The translations under genes and the position numbers were made by a program. A stretch of 64,000 nucleotides of DNA from Megasphaera sp. MJR8396C (GTDB lineage: Bacteria > Bacillota > Negativicutes > Veillonellales > Megasphaeraceae), in the NCBI RefSeq assembly GCF_001546855.1, contig NZ_KQ958143.1, positions 1 to 64,000 on the forward strand, written 5' to 3'. This document shows, piece by piece, positions 17,544 through 26,219 of the stretch; position 1 is the stretch's first letter; each line of letters starts with the position of its first letter. Below the pieces are notes generated by a model. That model searched no databases, was not told the origin of the DNA, and saw only the letters and a list, made by a program, of their open reading frames with translations.

Positions 17544-18503
17544 ATGTATTACTATGATGAAGTCCTTGACAACAGCCACGTCAACGTAAGCCACACGACG
17601 TTTCTCCACGATTCCATCCCCATCGCCGCCAACGTCTACCTCGATCCCAATAAGGAAAAGCCCGCTGCCGGCTATACGGCCATCGTCATCGGCCATCCGA
17701 CGGGAGGCGTCAAAGAACAGACAGCCGGTGTCTATGCCGTAAAATTGGCCGAACTCGGCTTCCTGACACTGACTTTCGACGCTGCCTATCAGGGCGAAAG
17801 CGGCGGCTCGCCCCGTTACTTGGAAGACCCGGCAGCCCGTGTCGAAGACTTTCGCTGCGCCTTGGACTATCTCTTATCCCGATCTGACGTCAACCCCGAT
17901 ACCATCGGTGTCCTGGGAATCTGCGCCTCCGGCGGCTACGCCATCCATGCGGCCCAGACCGACATCCGCTTCAAAGCCATCGCCACGGTGAGCATGGCCG
18001 ATTTGGGCGACCTCTTCCAAAACGGTCTCCAGCGCACACAGACGGAAGACATGAAGGCAGCCTTCCGGCAGCAAATTGCCGAACAGCGGACAAAAGAAGC
18101 CAGGGGTGAAACCGTCGTCTACAGTCCCTTTGTCCCCAGAACGGCTGAAAACGCAGCCTCCATGCCCAAAGATTATCGCGAAGGTTATGAATATTACCGG
18201 AATTCTCCGGCAGCCCATCCCAACGCACCGAGTCAGTTCGTCCTGTCCCGGGCTTCACGCATCTTAGATTTCACCGCCTTGAGTCACGTCGACGCCCTGT
18301 CCCCGCGGCCGCTGCTCCTCATTGCAGGCACGGAAGCCCAGACCCGCTATTTTTCAGAAGAAGCTTTTGAAAAAGCAGGACCGGAAAAGGAACTCTATTG
18401 GGTCGCCGACGCCACGCATATCGAAATGTACTATAAGACGGAATACGTCGATGCCGCCGTCAATAAACTGGATGAATTTTATACCGCCAAGTTAGGAAAA
18501 TAA
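17544..18503 (+). CDS. Alpha/beta hydrolase
   Basis: 319 residues. The fold is recognised by IVIGHPTGGVKEQ (oxyanion region, near 50), FDAAYQGESGG, and the nucleophile elbow GICASGGY (Ser near residue 127). The acidic residue and histidine fit LLIAGTEAQTRYFSEEA and ADATHIEMYY near the C-terminus. It resembles the YcjY-like/dienelactone hydrolase-type proteins of unknown natural substrate. There is no signal peptide, so it is cytosolic. The stop codon overlaps the start of the AraC-type regulator gene, so the two are expressed together. SD GAAGG precedes the ATG. Given the SDR just upstream, the three may have formed one small detoxification or lipid-modifying unit. Confidence 0.85.
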   Translation: MYYYDEVLDNSHVNVSHTTFLHDSIPIAANVYLDPNKEKPAAGYTAIVIGHPTGGVKEQTAGVYAVKLAELGFLTLTFDAAYQGESGGSPRYLEDPAARVEDFRCALDYLLSRSDVNPDTIGVLGICASGGYAIHAAQTDIRFKAIATVSMADLGDLFQNGLQRTQTEDMKAAFRQQIAEQRTKEARGETVVYSPFVPRTAENAASMPKDYREGYEYYRNSPAAHPNAPSQFVLSRASRILDFTALSHVDALSPRPLLLIAGTEAQTRYFSEEAFEKAGPEKELYWVADATHIEMYYKTEYVDAAVNKLDEFYTAKLGK

Positions 18504-19492
18504 TGATGAATGATAAATTCTTATTGAGCGGTCAATATCGGGAACTGTTGAGTAAGCACGGCATCGACGTCGGCGCCGCCCTGCGCCGGGCGCACCAGCC
18601 GGAAGATTTGTTTGCCCATCCGTCTCCGTCCATGACTACGGCGGGCTATCATGATTTCATGGAAGCCATTGCCGGCCAGATAGAAGACGACGAACTGCCC
18701 ATTGCCATCGGATCTTCTGATAAAATAGAAATGTTCTCGCCTCCCATTTTTGCAGCCTATTCCAGTCCCGACGGCAGAGAATTTCTCCATCGCCTGGTAA
18801 AATATAAACGGCTCATCTGCCCTCTTCTCTTTGAAATCACCGAAACCGATGCCGGCCTTCAGCTGACCATTTCCATGCCGACCGATCCGCGGAAAATGCC
18901 GCCGTTCCTGGCGGAGACAGAGTTCGTCTTCATCTTGAGTCTCTTGAGAAGGGCCACCAAAACCGACATCCGACCCGTATCCCTGATACTGGAAGTCCCC
19001 CCTCCCGGCCAGGCTTTCGAAAAATTTGCCGGCATCGCCGTCAAGAAAGGTACCGCCAACAGCATCATCTTTCGCCCGGTCGATTTAGAAATCCCCTTCA
19101 TCAGCCGCAACGATGCCATGTGGGAATATTTTGAGCCTGAACTGAAGCGCCGCCTTTCCGAAATGACCTTGGAAGACAGTTTTCAAGTCCGCGTCCGCAG
19201 CGCCCTCATCGACCTTTTGCCGGGCGGAACGGCCTCCATCGACTTGGTAGCCCAAAAGCTTGGACTGAGCCGGCGATCGCTCCAGCGCTTTCTTTCCAAT
19301 GAAGGGACGACCTTCCAAAAAGAGCTGGATCATACCCGCTTTCTCCTGGCAAAACAGTATCTGCGCGACCCGTCGCTCACCCTTGCCGACATGACCTACC
19401 TTCTGGGGTATCAGGATGTCAGCACCTTTCAGCGGGCCTTTCATAAATGGACCAACATGAGCCTCACCCAATATAAAGAAACACACCGATAA
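18503..19492 (+). CDS. AraC family transcriptional regulator
   Basis: 329 residues. The N-terminal region (about 10-190) has the layout of the Arabinose_bd ligand domain found in OruR/PcbR-type regulators. The C-terminal 100 residues hold two helix-turn-helix motifs, the first with VAQKLGLSRRSLQRFLSNEG and the second ending LLGYQDVSTFQRAFHKWTNMSLTQYK, the AraC signature. It probably controls the hydrolase gene that it overlaps by one base and perhaps the adjacent transporter. The effector is unknown. Confidence 0.92.
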   Translation: MMNDKFLLSGQYRELLSKHGIDVGAALRRAHQPEDLFAHPSPSMTTAGYHDFMEAIAGQIEDDELPIAIGSSDKIEMFSPPIFAAYSSPDGREFLHRLVKYKRLICPLLFEITETDAGLQLTISMPTDPRKMPPFLAETEFVFILSLLRRATKTDIRPVSLILEVPPPGQAFEKFAGIAVKKGTANSIIFRPVDLEIPFISRNDAMWEYFEPELKRRLSEMTLEDSFQVRVRSALIDLLPGGTASIDLVAQKLGLSRRSLQRFLSNEGTTFQKELDHTRFLLAKQYLRDPSLTLADMTYLLGYQDVSTFQRAFHKWTNMSLTQYKETHR

Positions 19493-19503
19493 CCGACCTC
19501 CTC

Positions 19504-19532
19504 TTGCTAGCGACCAATCACTCGTGTATACT
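19504..19532 (+). promoter_or_regulatory. Promoter of the DMT transporter gene
   Basis: TTGCTA and TATACT separated by 17 bases, 40 bases before the start codon. Confidence 0.55.
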
Positions 19533-19571
19533 AAAATGACAATGTACATCGCAGGCAGAGGAGGTTTTAGC

Positions 19572-20468
19572 ATGACAAAAACACAGCACGGCATCATGGC
19601 TTGTGTCATCGGAGCGACGACGTGGGGTATCAATGGCGTCGTCAGTCAATTCTTGCTCTCCAATTATCCCGTTGAGCCATCGTGGGTAGCCACGATTCGA
19701 ATGAGCCTGGCAGGCTTGCTCCTGACACTGATGGTCATCCCGAAAAAAAGCCATTTAATCCGCCAAATGCTGCACGACCCGATCAGTCTGCGGCACTTAA
19801 TTATTTTTTCCATCTTCGGCCTCATCCTAAGCCAATTTGCCTATTTATCGTCCATAAAAAATTCTAACGCCGGCACGGCGACGGTATTGCAGACGCTATG
19901 TGTCGTCTTCATGTCGCTGTATCTGGCCGTGCGCTTTCGCAAGCAGCCAACGACGAGGGAAATTATCTCGGTCATCCTGGCCTTTGGCGGCGTCTACCTG
20001 GCGGCGACACAGGGCAATCCGTCGACGATGGTCCTCTCTCCCCTGGGCCTTGCCTGGGGCCTGATCGGCGCCGTCTCCTGCGTGACCTACCCGGTATTAT
20101 CCCAAGGACTGGCTGCCCACTGGGGCGCCCTCATTACCAACGGCCTGGGCATGATCATCGGGAGCATCGTCTTAGGCCTGTCGACACAGGTGTGGACGAA
20201 CTGGCCGACCCTCGATATGATGGGCTGGATGGCCGTAGCCTTCATCGTCATCGTCGGAACAGCCATTTCCTTTACGGCCTTCGTTACCGGCATCAGCGAA
20301 ATCGGCCCCATGAAAGCGACCTTGATCGGAACACTGGAACCGGTCATCGCCTCGGTAACGTCAGCCATCGTCCTGGGAACGACCTTCCATCCCGTCGAAC
20401 TCGTCGGCTATGCCTGTATCATCGCCACGGTATTCATCATCATCCTTCAGAAAAAAACGCCAGCATAA
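19572..20468 (+). CDS. EamA/DMT superfamily transporter
   Basis: 298 residues with ten predicted membrane helices in two EamA halves (about 1-140 and 150-295). WGINGVVSQFLL in helix 1 and the second-half EPVIASVTSAIVLG match the family pattern. Such proteins export or import small metabolites such as amino acids or nucleosides; the substrate cannot be inferred. The reading frame runs back to a GTG at 19524, but AGAGGAGG eight bases before the ATG at 19572, and the hydrophobic N-terminus starting there, fix the start. It has its own promoter. Confidence 0.9.
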   Translation: MTKTQHGIMACVIGATTWGINGVVSQFLLSNYPVEPSWVATIRMSLAGLLLTLMVIPKKSHLIRQMLHDPISLRHLIIFSIFGLILSQFAYLSSIKNSNAGTATVLQTLCVVFMSLYLAVRFRKQPTTREIISVILAFGGVYLAATQGNPSTMVLSPLGLAWGLIGAVSCVTYPVLSQGLAAHWGALITNGLGMIIGSIVLGLSTQVWTNWPTLDMMGWMAVAFIVIVGTAISFTAFVTGISEIGPMKATLIGTLEPVIASVTSAIVLGTTFHPVELVGYACIIATVFIIILQKKTPA

Positions 20469-20551
20469 TCTGTTTCGTAATGCGTATTTTTCGTGTATAA
20501 TAGAGTATATCTGAGTATCCTATATACGCTTTATTGAAAGGTGTGATTCTT

Positions 20552-21439
20552 ATGATCATTGACGATGCCGGCGGCCTCGTTTTTCGCCCGCCCAGTGAAG
20601 CCCGCAGCTTTATCCTGCGCGTAACCATCGGCTGTTCTCATAATACTTGCCGTTTTTGCAATATGTATAAAGCCTCGAAATTCCGCATCCGCCCCCTCGA
20701 AGAAATCGAAGGAATCATCGAACGCGGTGCCGAAGCCTTGCCTTTTATCCGCCGCATCTTCCTGGCTGACGGCGATGCCCTGGTCCTTCCGACCGACACC
20801 TTGATCGCCATCATGGAAAAATGCTACGAAAAATTCCCGAAGCTCACCCGTATCGGCGCCTATGCCACGCCGGCCGACTTGATCCGCAAGACGCCGGAAG
20901 AATTAAAGCGACTCCGCGAAGCAGGCCTGGCCATCGTCTACATGGGTATTGAAAGTGGCGACGACGACGTCCTGACCTACGTCGACAAGGGGACGACAGC
21001 CGACCTTACCATCGAAGCGGGCAAAAAAGCCCTCGCCGCCGGTATGAAACTGTCGACGATGATTCTCCTCGGCCTCGGCGGCCAGGAACGGACGGTAGAA
21101 CATGCCCTCCACACGGCTCACGTCGTCTCGGCCATCAATCCGACCATGCTCAGTGCCCTGTCCCTCATCATTCCCCATGAAGTCCCCCTCTACGACGATG
21201 TCGTAAAAGGCAAATTCACGCCCTTGACGGCGCGGGGATTCCTCAAGGAACTGGACATGATCCTGCGCCATACGGATATGACCAGCCCCTGCATCTTCCG
21301 CAGTAATCACGTATCAAACCTCTTCCCCGTCGGCGGCACCCTGCCCATGGACAAGGAAAAGATGCTGGCTGCCCTGGAACAGTATATCCCTCTGGCCGAC
21401 GATACGCGTCCCCTTTTAAACGATAACGGCAATTTCTAA
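20552..21439 (+). CDS. Radical SAM protein with CX4CX2C cluster motif
   Basis: 295 residues. The cluster motif reads CSHNTCRFC, which is CX4CX2C rather than the usual CX3CX2C, followed by NMYK. This spacing is known in a group of Firmicute radical SAM proteins of unassigned function. FLADGDALVLP (near 70) replaces the usual GGEP segment, and GIESGDDDVL (near 135) is the second SAM-contact motif. There is no B12 domain and no C-terminal cysteine cluster. AAAGGTG lies ahead of the ATG; a TTG 18 bases further up is in frame but less likely. The next gene starts 20 bases after the stop. Confidence 0.87.
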   Translation: MIIDDAGGLVFRPPSEARSFILRVTIGCSHNTCRFCNMYKASKFRIRPLEEIEGIIERGAEALPFIRRIFLADGDALVLPTDTLIAIMEKCYEKFPKLTRIGAYATPADLIRKTPEELKRLREAGLAIVYMGIESGDDDVLTYVDKGTTADLTIEAGKKALAAGMKLSTMILLGLGGQERTVEHALHTAHVVSAINPTMLSALSLIIPHEVPLYDDVVKGKFTPLTARGFLKELDMILRHTDMTSPCIFRSNHVSNLFPVGGTLPMDKEKMLAALEQYIPLADDTRPLLNDNGNF

Positions 21440-21459
21440 TGTAACGGGAGGTGATCTCC

Positions 21460-22086
21460 ATGAAAAAAATCGTCCTTCTGCTCCTCTTCTTCCTGCTCTC
21501 AGCCATCGCCGTCAGCGCTGACAGTGTTCGCTTCGACAACATGCGCACCGTCGTCATCGCTGATACGACGCAGGACAATTACGCGGCCCGATATATGAAA
21601 CGAGCCCTGGTACAGCCTTTCCGCATCCCCTATTGGAACCGCATCGACACCCCGGCTATCTTATCTCCGTCGGACGTGACCGAAGAAAACCTGCGAAGGC
21701 TGGCCTCGCAGTATAAGGCCGATGTCGTCCTGGTTCCAGTCGTCCAGACCTGGTACTGGCGCCAGTTCATGAGCGGCTACCGCCTTCGCGCCGACAGTGA
21801 AATGTATACCGAATACCGCTATCGCCTGACGGTCTACGCCTACGACAAGCGGACCGACCGGATGAGCAGCTATTCCGACAGCGGCCGCGACATCGAATCG
21901 ACGTCGATTTTAAACAATCCTGACGACGTCCTCTATCCGGCCATGGCCCGCATCTTACAGAAGCTCCCGTATAAACGAATCCCGACTGATATCGAAACGA
22001 CGAGCAGCACCATTCCGGGCCTGCAGACAAAAACGACGGACGGCGGCGCTAAAATCCTGACCAATACCTTCCCCCAGTCCATTTAA
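21460..22086 (+). CDS. Secreted protein of unknown function
   Basis: 208 residues. A clear signal peptide (MKKIVLLLLFFLLSAIAVSA, cleavage probably after SA) directs it across the inner membrane; with no lipobox cysteine it should be periplasmic. The mature part has no family that I recognise. It shows KADVVLVPVVQTWYWRQ, a Tyr/Arg-rich middle and TEYRYRLTVYAYDKRTDR, which suggests a beta-rich fold like outer-membrane-associated binding proteins. GGGAGGTGA is six bases before the ATG; a GTG at 21451 overlaps that SD and is rejected. It follows the radical SAM gene closely and ends at a strong terminator. Confidence 0.75.
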   Translation: MKKIVLLLLFFLLSAIAVSADSVRFDNMRTVVIADTTQDNYAARYMKRALVQPFRIPYWNRIDTPAILSPSDVTEENLRRLASQYKADVVLVPVVQTWYWRQFMSGYRLRADSEMYTEYRYRLTVYAYDKRTDRMSSYSDSGRDIESTSILNNPDDVLYPAMARILQKLPYKRIPTDIETTSSTIPGLQTKTTDGGAKILTNTFPQSI

Positions 22087-22140
22087 GAAAGACGGGAAGA
22101 TACAAAAGGCTCTTTTCGCCTTACCATTTTTTATACAGTA

Positions 22141-22175
22141 AAGCACCATTCCCTTTAACGGAATGGTGCTTTTTA
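22141..22175 (+). terminator. Bidirectional terminator between convergent genes
   Basis: AGCACCATTCC pairs with GGAATGGTGCT, followed by TTTT on the plus strand. Confidence 0.85.
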
Positions 22176-22199
22176 GTGTAGTCGTTACGCTGATTCAAT

Positions 22200-23204
22200 T
22201 TAGTGATTGCCCGGAACCATATCGACGACAGCTTGAGCCTGAAGTTTCGCTTCGCTGTTTTTCTTTTCGCGAGCTTCCATATGACGAGCAAAGACACCGG
22301 CTAAGATGGATCCCGTTACCTGATGGACAAGGGCTCCGACGGCAGCCGGAATCGCGACTGCCGGGGCAAAGAATACCGATACCAGGGAAATAGCCAGGGC
22401 ATCGTTCTGCATCCCAACTTCAAGGGTAACCGAATGCTGCTGCTTTTTTCCAAGTCCGAGCAGACCCGTAACGACATATCCCAGGAGGAAACCACCGAGG
22501 TTGTGAAGGAGGACCATGACGATGACGAAGACACCCATATCCAGAATCTTAGCCCCGTTGACGGCAATGACACCGCCGAGGATAACTAAAACGCCAAAGG
22601 CGGAAACGAGGACCAAGATCTTCGACAGAGAGACGACGTGTTTTTCTCCCATGAGTCGATGTGCTAAGAGGCCCAAAACCAGAGGAACCAAGATGACTTT
22701 CATAACCGTCATGGCCATGGCCGTAAAGGATACTTCAACCCACTGTCCGGCCAAGCCCCAGACGATAAAGGGCATCATGATCGGCGCCAAGAGTGTCGAG
22801 CAGGTTGTAATCGAAACCGACAAGGGAACGTCGGCCTTTGCTAAGAAGCCCATGACATTCGACGCCGTACCACTCGGGCAGGAACCGAGGAGAATCATGC
22901 CGACGGCCATTTCCGGCGGCATTTCAAAAGCCAGGACCAGACCATAGGCCAGGAGAGGCATGATGGTGTAATGAGCGGCACAGCCGACGAGAACTTCCTT
23001 CGGCCGCTGGACGACCAATTTAAAGTCGCTGGCGTGAAGCGTCATGCCCATACCGAACATGATGATTCCCAACAAGAGAACCGTATGAGGCACGGCCCAT
23101 AAAAAGGCGTCCGGCATGAAATAAGCTGCCACCACGACGACGAGGACGATGTACGTCAAATTCTTTCCCACAAAACCGCTTAACTTTCCGATGAAATCCA
23201 TCAT
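22200..23204 (-). CDS. BASS family sodium-dependent organic anion symporter
   Basis: 334 residues with nine to ten membrane helices. The family core is visible: GIIMFGMGMTL (helix 2), GSCPSGTASNVMGFLAKADVPLSVSITTCSTLLAPIM (discontinuous helix 4 with sodium-site residues), and LEVGMQNDALAISL (second crossover helix). BASS proteins carry bile acids, 2-oxo acids, pantoate or thiohydantoins with sodium across the inner membrane. The start at 23204 has AAGGATG nine bases upstream; the longer frame to 23291 runs into the T-box terminator and is not real. A T-box with a probable Met codon precedes it, so the cargo is likely a methionine-related compound such as a 2-oxo or hydroxy acid analogue. That is an inference from regulation. 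Confidence 0.92.
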   Translation of the reverse strand: MMDFIGKLSGFVGKNLTYIVLVVVVAAYFMPDAFLWAVPHTVLLLGIIMFGMGMTLHASDFKLVVQRPKEVLVGCAAHYTIMPLLAYGLVLAFEMPPEMAVGMILLGSCPSGTASNVMGFLAKADVPLSVSITTCSTLLAPIMMPFIVWGLAGQWVEVSFTAMAMTVMKVILVPLVLGLLAHRLMGEKHVVSLSKILVLVSAFGVLVILGGVIAVNGAKILDMGVFVIVMVLLHNLGGFLLGYVVTGLLGLGKKQQHSVTLEVGMQNDALAISLVSVFFAPAVAIPAAVGALVHQVTGSILAGVFARHMEAREKKNSEAKLQAQAVVDMVPGNH

Positions 23205-23270
23205 AGTAAGGCACATCCTTTCAAATCTCACTGAATAATATACAAATACGCAAACGGTTTTGATGGAGCA

Positions 23271-23552
23271 AAAAAAGGCTTTGCCTCTCATAAAGAGACA
23301 AAGCCTTCACTCTGCGGTACCACTCTTATTGTCATAACGACCACTTTTCCAGCATCTCCGGGGTTCCCCTTCTAATGCCTGGCTGGATAACGGTTGCCTG
23401 CCGGCTGCGTCTACTAGCAAATCTGCGTTCGGGCAGCAGCTCCTGGATGATGTTTCATGTCGATTGGCCATCCTGCCTCTCAGCTTTCAGCAGGTCTCTG
23501 TCATGGCGTCCCTGACACTACTTTTTCCATTCAACACTGTTCTGTATTTGTT
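23271..23552 (-). promoter_or_regulatory. T-box riboswitch, probable Met (ATG) specifier, ahead of the BASS gene
   Basis: On the minus strand the leader has a stem I region with AGAGA and GCTGAAAGC motifs (about 23480-23500), then a candidate specifier ATG located six bases before CATCC, then the conserved T-box AGAGTGGTACCGCAG (about 23310-23325), then a terminator stem AAGGCTTTGTCTCT/AGAGGCAAAGCCTT with a T run (23273-23308). The T-box TGGT can pair with a tRNA ending ACCA, which fits tRNA-Met. The specifier position matches that of the ilv T-box in this window, where the codon is ATT. Uncharged tRNA would stabilise the antiterminator and switch the transporter on. Together with its promoter this accounts for the 478-base gap. 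Confidence 0.87.
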
Positions 23553-23558
23553 GTTGTA

Positions 23559-23587
23559 ATTATACAGCCCTTCTCGCCAGTCGTCAA
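23559..23587 (-). promoter_or_regulatory. Promoter of the Met T-box leader
   Basis: On the minus strand TTGACG and TATAAT are separated by 17 bases. Confidence 0.7.
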
Positions 23588-23682
23588 TAGATTATTAAGT
23601 ATTTTTTCATGTTATATATCTAAGTTAAGTTTTACAAAATGTAATCTTATCTATTATAACGTTTTACTAGAGAAATTCTTCT

Positions 23683-24258
23683 TTACGCCAGAATCTGGGC
23701 AATCTTTTGCTGCAGCACCGGAACGACGTCGGCTTTAAACCAGGGATTGGCCGCCTGCCAGCGGAAATTGAGAGGACTGGGATGGACGATAGGGAAATAA
23801 TCGGGTAAATAAGCCGCAAAATTATGCACCGTTTCAGTCAGATTGCGCCCCTTCCGCCCCTTCAAATAATAATCCATGGCATATTTCCCAATCAGTATCG
23901 TCAGAGACACATCGGGCATGAGGGCTAGGATATCCGGATGGTATTCGGTGGCAATGAATTTGCGCGGCGGTTTATCGCCGGTCTTGGCCTTACCGGGGTA
24001 GTAAAAATCCATGGGCATGATAGAAACAGCCTTCGAGTAGAAAACAGACGCGTCGATGCCCATCCAATCCATCAAGGTTTCACCGGACTTGTCATGAAAG
24101 GGAATGCCCGATTCCTCGACCTTTCGGCCTGGAGCCTGGCCGATAATCAAGATCTTAGCTTCTTCATGAATCTGAAAAATAGGCCCAATGCCTCGTTCCG
24201 TATAGTCTTTATTTCGTTCATCGCGACGCAGCTGGTCGATAACATCCTGTAAGTTCAT
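23683..24258 (-). CDS. Uracil-DNA glycosylase family protein
   Basis: 191 residues. KILIIGQAPGRKVEESGIPFHDKSGETLMDWMGI (from about 35) is the G-x-A-P-G uracil-binding loop with the following substrate loop. SIMPMDFYYPGK and the C-terminal IVHPSPLNFRW match the HPSPLN catalytic motif. It resembles the YqfB/UDG-like group rather than the [4Fe-4S] family 4 enzymes, since the four cluster cysteines are absent. The role is probably excision of uracil or a related base from DNA. SD AAGGAGG precedes the ATG. It lies alone between the BASS T-box and the DUF554 terminator. Confidence 0.87.
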   Translation of the reverse strand: MNLQDVIDQLRRDERNKDYTERGIGPIFQIHEEAKILIIGQAPGRKVEESGIPFHDKSGETLMDWMGIDASVFYSKAVSIMPMDFYYPGKAKTGDKPPRKFIATEYHPDILALMPDVSLTILIGKYAMDYYLKGRKGRNLTETVHNFAAYLPDYFPIVHPSPLNFRWQAANPWFKADVVPVLQQKIAQILA

Positions 24259-24278
24259 AACGCAAGTCCTCCTTTTTT

Positions 24279-24315
24279 GAAAAAAGGCAGAAATCGGTAG
24301 CCCAATCTCTGCCCA
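24279..24315 (-). terminator. Terminator of the DUF554 gene
   Basis: On the minus strand GGCAGAGATTGG pairs imperfectly with CCGATTTCTGCC and is followed by TTTTTT. Confidence 0.75.
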
Positions 24316-24321
24316 AAAATA

Positions 24322-24999
24322 TTATATTAAAAAGTTATAGTAAATGATGGGGATAAATAAGGCCGGCAAGAAATCGGCAACCTTGAATTTCGTCATTTGA
24401 AGCATGTTGAGGGCGATAGCCAGGATCATGAGACAGCCGACGGCGTTGAGTTCGCGAACGACGTCGGTTGTCATCAAGGGCATAAAAAAGGTAGCCAGGA
24501 CGTAGAACACCGTTTCGTAGAAAAAAAGGACGATGCCGACGGGGACAACGCCAATCCCGTATAGGGCACCGAAGATAAAGGACGACACAGAGTCAATGGC
24601 GCTTTTAAAATAGAGCAAGTCATTGCTCCCCAAAGCCGCCTGAATGGGGCCGATAATAGCCATGGCGCCGATAGTTTCCATCATCGATAAGGTCACAAAT
24701 CCTTTGACAAATTTAGAATCATCACCGCGGCTCAAATGCTTTTTCAGAAATTCACCGAATTGATTCATCCGGTCTTCGATGCCGATAGCCGTTCCAATGA
24801 GGGTGCCGATGACCATGCTGGCCAAGACGAGGAGCAAATTTTGACTTTGAACCGCGCCTTGAATCCCCATGGCGGACAGACCCAGGGCAATGACGCCTAA
24901 AATGGCCGTCGTAAATCGTTCAGAAATCCGATTATTCAGCCCGACCCCGAGAAGCGCTGCCAAGGACGAAGTCACTGCATTGACAATAATACCGATCAT
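24322..24999 (-). CDS. DUF554 family membrane protein
   Basis: 225 residues, seven hydrophobic helices. MIGIIVNAVTSSLAALLGVGLNNR at the start, ALGLSAMGIQGA, IGIEDRMNQFGEFLKKHL and GAMAIIGPIQAALGSNDLLYFKSAIDSVSSFIFGA are the conserved blocks of DUF554 (YdfK-like) proteins. These are inner-membrane proteins whose cargo or partner is unknown. The start at 24999 has AGGAGG nine bases upstream; the longer frame would cross the neighbouring terminator. It has a terminator on each side, so it is a single-gene unit. I see no regulatory RNA before it. Confidence 0.88.
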   Translation of the reverse strand: MIGIIVNAVTSSLAALLGVGLNNRISERFTTAILGVIALGLSAMGIQGAVQSQNLLLVLASMVIGTLIGTAIGIEDRMNQFGEFLKKHLSRGDDSKFVKGFVTLSMMETIGAMAIIGPIQAALGSNDLLYFKSAIDSVSSFIFGALYGIGVVPVGIVLFFYETVFYVLATFFMPLMTTDVVRELNAVGCLMILAIALNMLQMTKFKVADFLPALFIPIIYYNFLI

Positions 25000-25040
25000 A
25001 GTTCTGCCTCCTGACTCATTGACTGTGTTTATTATAGCAA

Positions 25041-25079
25041 AAAAAAGGTGCTGCCGCACATAAAGCAACACCTTTTTTA
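25041..25079 (-). terminator. Terminator of the second BASS gene
   Basis: On the minus strand GGTGTTGC pairs with GCAGCACC (one G-U), followed by eight T. Confidence 0.75.
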
Positions 25080-25102
25080 TAATACGAATCGTCGCTATCA
25101 AC

Positions 25103-26116
25103 CTACTTATGAGCAGTCGACAAAGAAGTCCTTGCCGACGGACTTTCTACCCCTTCGTATTCGCTGTCAAAGCGCTTGTTCAGATAATTGACATAGAGAT
25201 AGGCAAGCCCCGCTCCAGAAATATTGTGCCAAGCGCTGAAAATGGCACCGGGGACGCCGGCCATGGGAAGGGCTGCAAAATGAGTTTTGGCAAGGCCCGT
25301 AGCAAGGCCCGAATTCTGCATACCAACTTCAATGGATACAGCAACCATCTTCTTCCAGCTCATGCCGCAGAGGTGGCCGATAAAGAAGCCCAAGGCGTAG
25401 CCCAGGCAGTTATGCAAGATGACGACTAACAAGATGAGGCCGGAACTGTTGAGGATAGAATCGCGGCTGGCACCGATGATGCCGGCAATGAGGAAGGAAA
25501 TGGCCATGGCCGATACAGCCGGCAGGTAATCGAGCGCCCCTTGAGCCAGTTTCGGAAGGAAGCGTTTGACCAAGAGCCCCAAGGCAATGGGGACGATGAC
25601 GATCTGTACGATGGATAAGAACATGCTGACCGGATTGAAGGAAATGCGCTGACCGATGATGAGGTACGTCAAAAGGGGCGTCATAATCGGCGACAAGAGG
25701 GTCGAAATACTGGTAATCGTGACCGACAAGGGAACGTCGCCCTTACTCATGAAGGTGATGACATTGGACGACGTGCCGCCAGGGCAGGTCCCGACCAAGA
25801 CGACGCCGACGGTCAGAGCCGGATCCAGGCGAAATACCGTCGACAGGAGGAAAGCCAGAAAAGGCATGACAAAATACTGGGCGCAGACGCCGAAAAAGAC
25901 GTCCTTAGGCTGTTTCAAAACGAGGACAAAGTCATGGGCACTCATGGTCATACCCATGCCAAACATGATGATGCCCAAGAGGACCGATAAGACGGAAATA
26001 CCGCCGACGTTTCCTAAGACCCAAGAAAAACTCGTCGGCATCGTAAGACCGATGATGAGAAAGATGATGGCGATGACGCCAAAAAATTTACCGATGAGAG
26101 CACAAACCTGTTTCAT
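25103..26116 (-). CDS. BASS family sodium-dependent organic anion symporter (second copy)
   Basis: 337 residues with the same architecture as the protein at 22200-23204: GIIMFGMGMTMSAHDF, GTCPGGTSSNVITFMSKGDVPLSVTITSISTLLSPIMTP, and IEVGMQNSGLATGLAKTHF. It carries an organic anion with sodium into the cell. Unlike the first copy there is no T-box; it lies just after the ilvD terminator and may be expressed by read-through from the ilv operon, which would fit a branched-chain 2-oxo acid or pantoate precursor as cargo (inference). The C-terminal 25 residues are hydrophilic and rich in Ser. SD AGAGG is visible before the ATG. Confidence 0.92.
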   Translation of the reverse strand: MKQVCALIGKFFGVIAIIFLIIGLTMPTSFSWVLGNVGGISVLSVLLGIIMFGMGMTMSAHDFVLVLKQPKDVFFGVCAQYFVMPFLAFLLSTVFRLDPALTVGVVLVGTCPGGTSSNVITFMSKGDVPLSVTITSISTLLSPIMTPLLTYLIIGQRISFNPVSMFLSIVQIVIVPIALGLLVKRFLPKLAQGALDYLPAVSAMAISFLIAGIIGASRDSILNSSGLILLVVILHNCLGYALGFFIGHLCGMSWKKMVAVSIEVGMQNSGLATGLAKTHFAALPMAGVPGAIFSAWHNISGAGLAYLYVNYLNKRFDSEYEGVESPSARTSLSTAHK

Positions 26117-26152
26117 AGCAAGCCTCTTTTCATAACGCTTTGTTTATATAGA

Positions 26153-26216
26153 AAATAAAACTCCTGCCCCGACACCCCTTCCGCCACATCGGCGAAAGGG
26201 AAGGAAGCAGGAGTTA
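26153..26216 (-). terminator. Terminator of the ilv operon
   Basis: AACTCCTGC pairs with GCAGGAGTT, with an inner CCTTCC...GGAAGG stem, followed on the minus strand by TTTATTTTC. Confidence 0.8.
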
Positions 26217-26219
26217 TCT

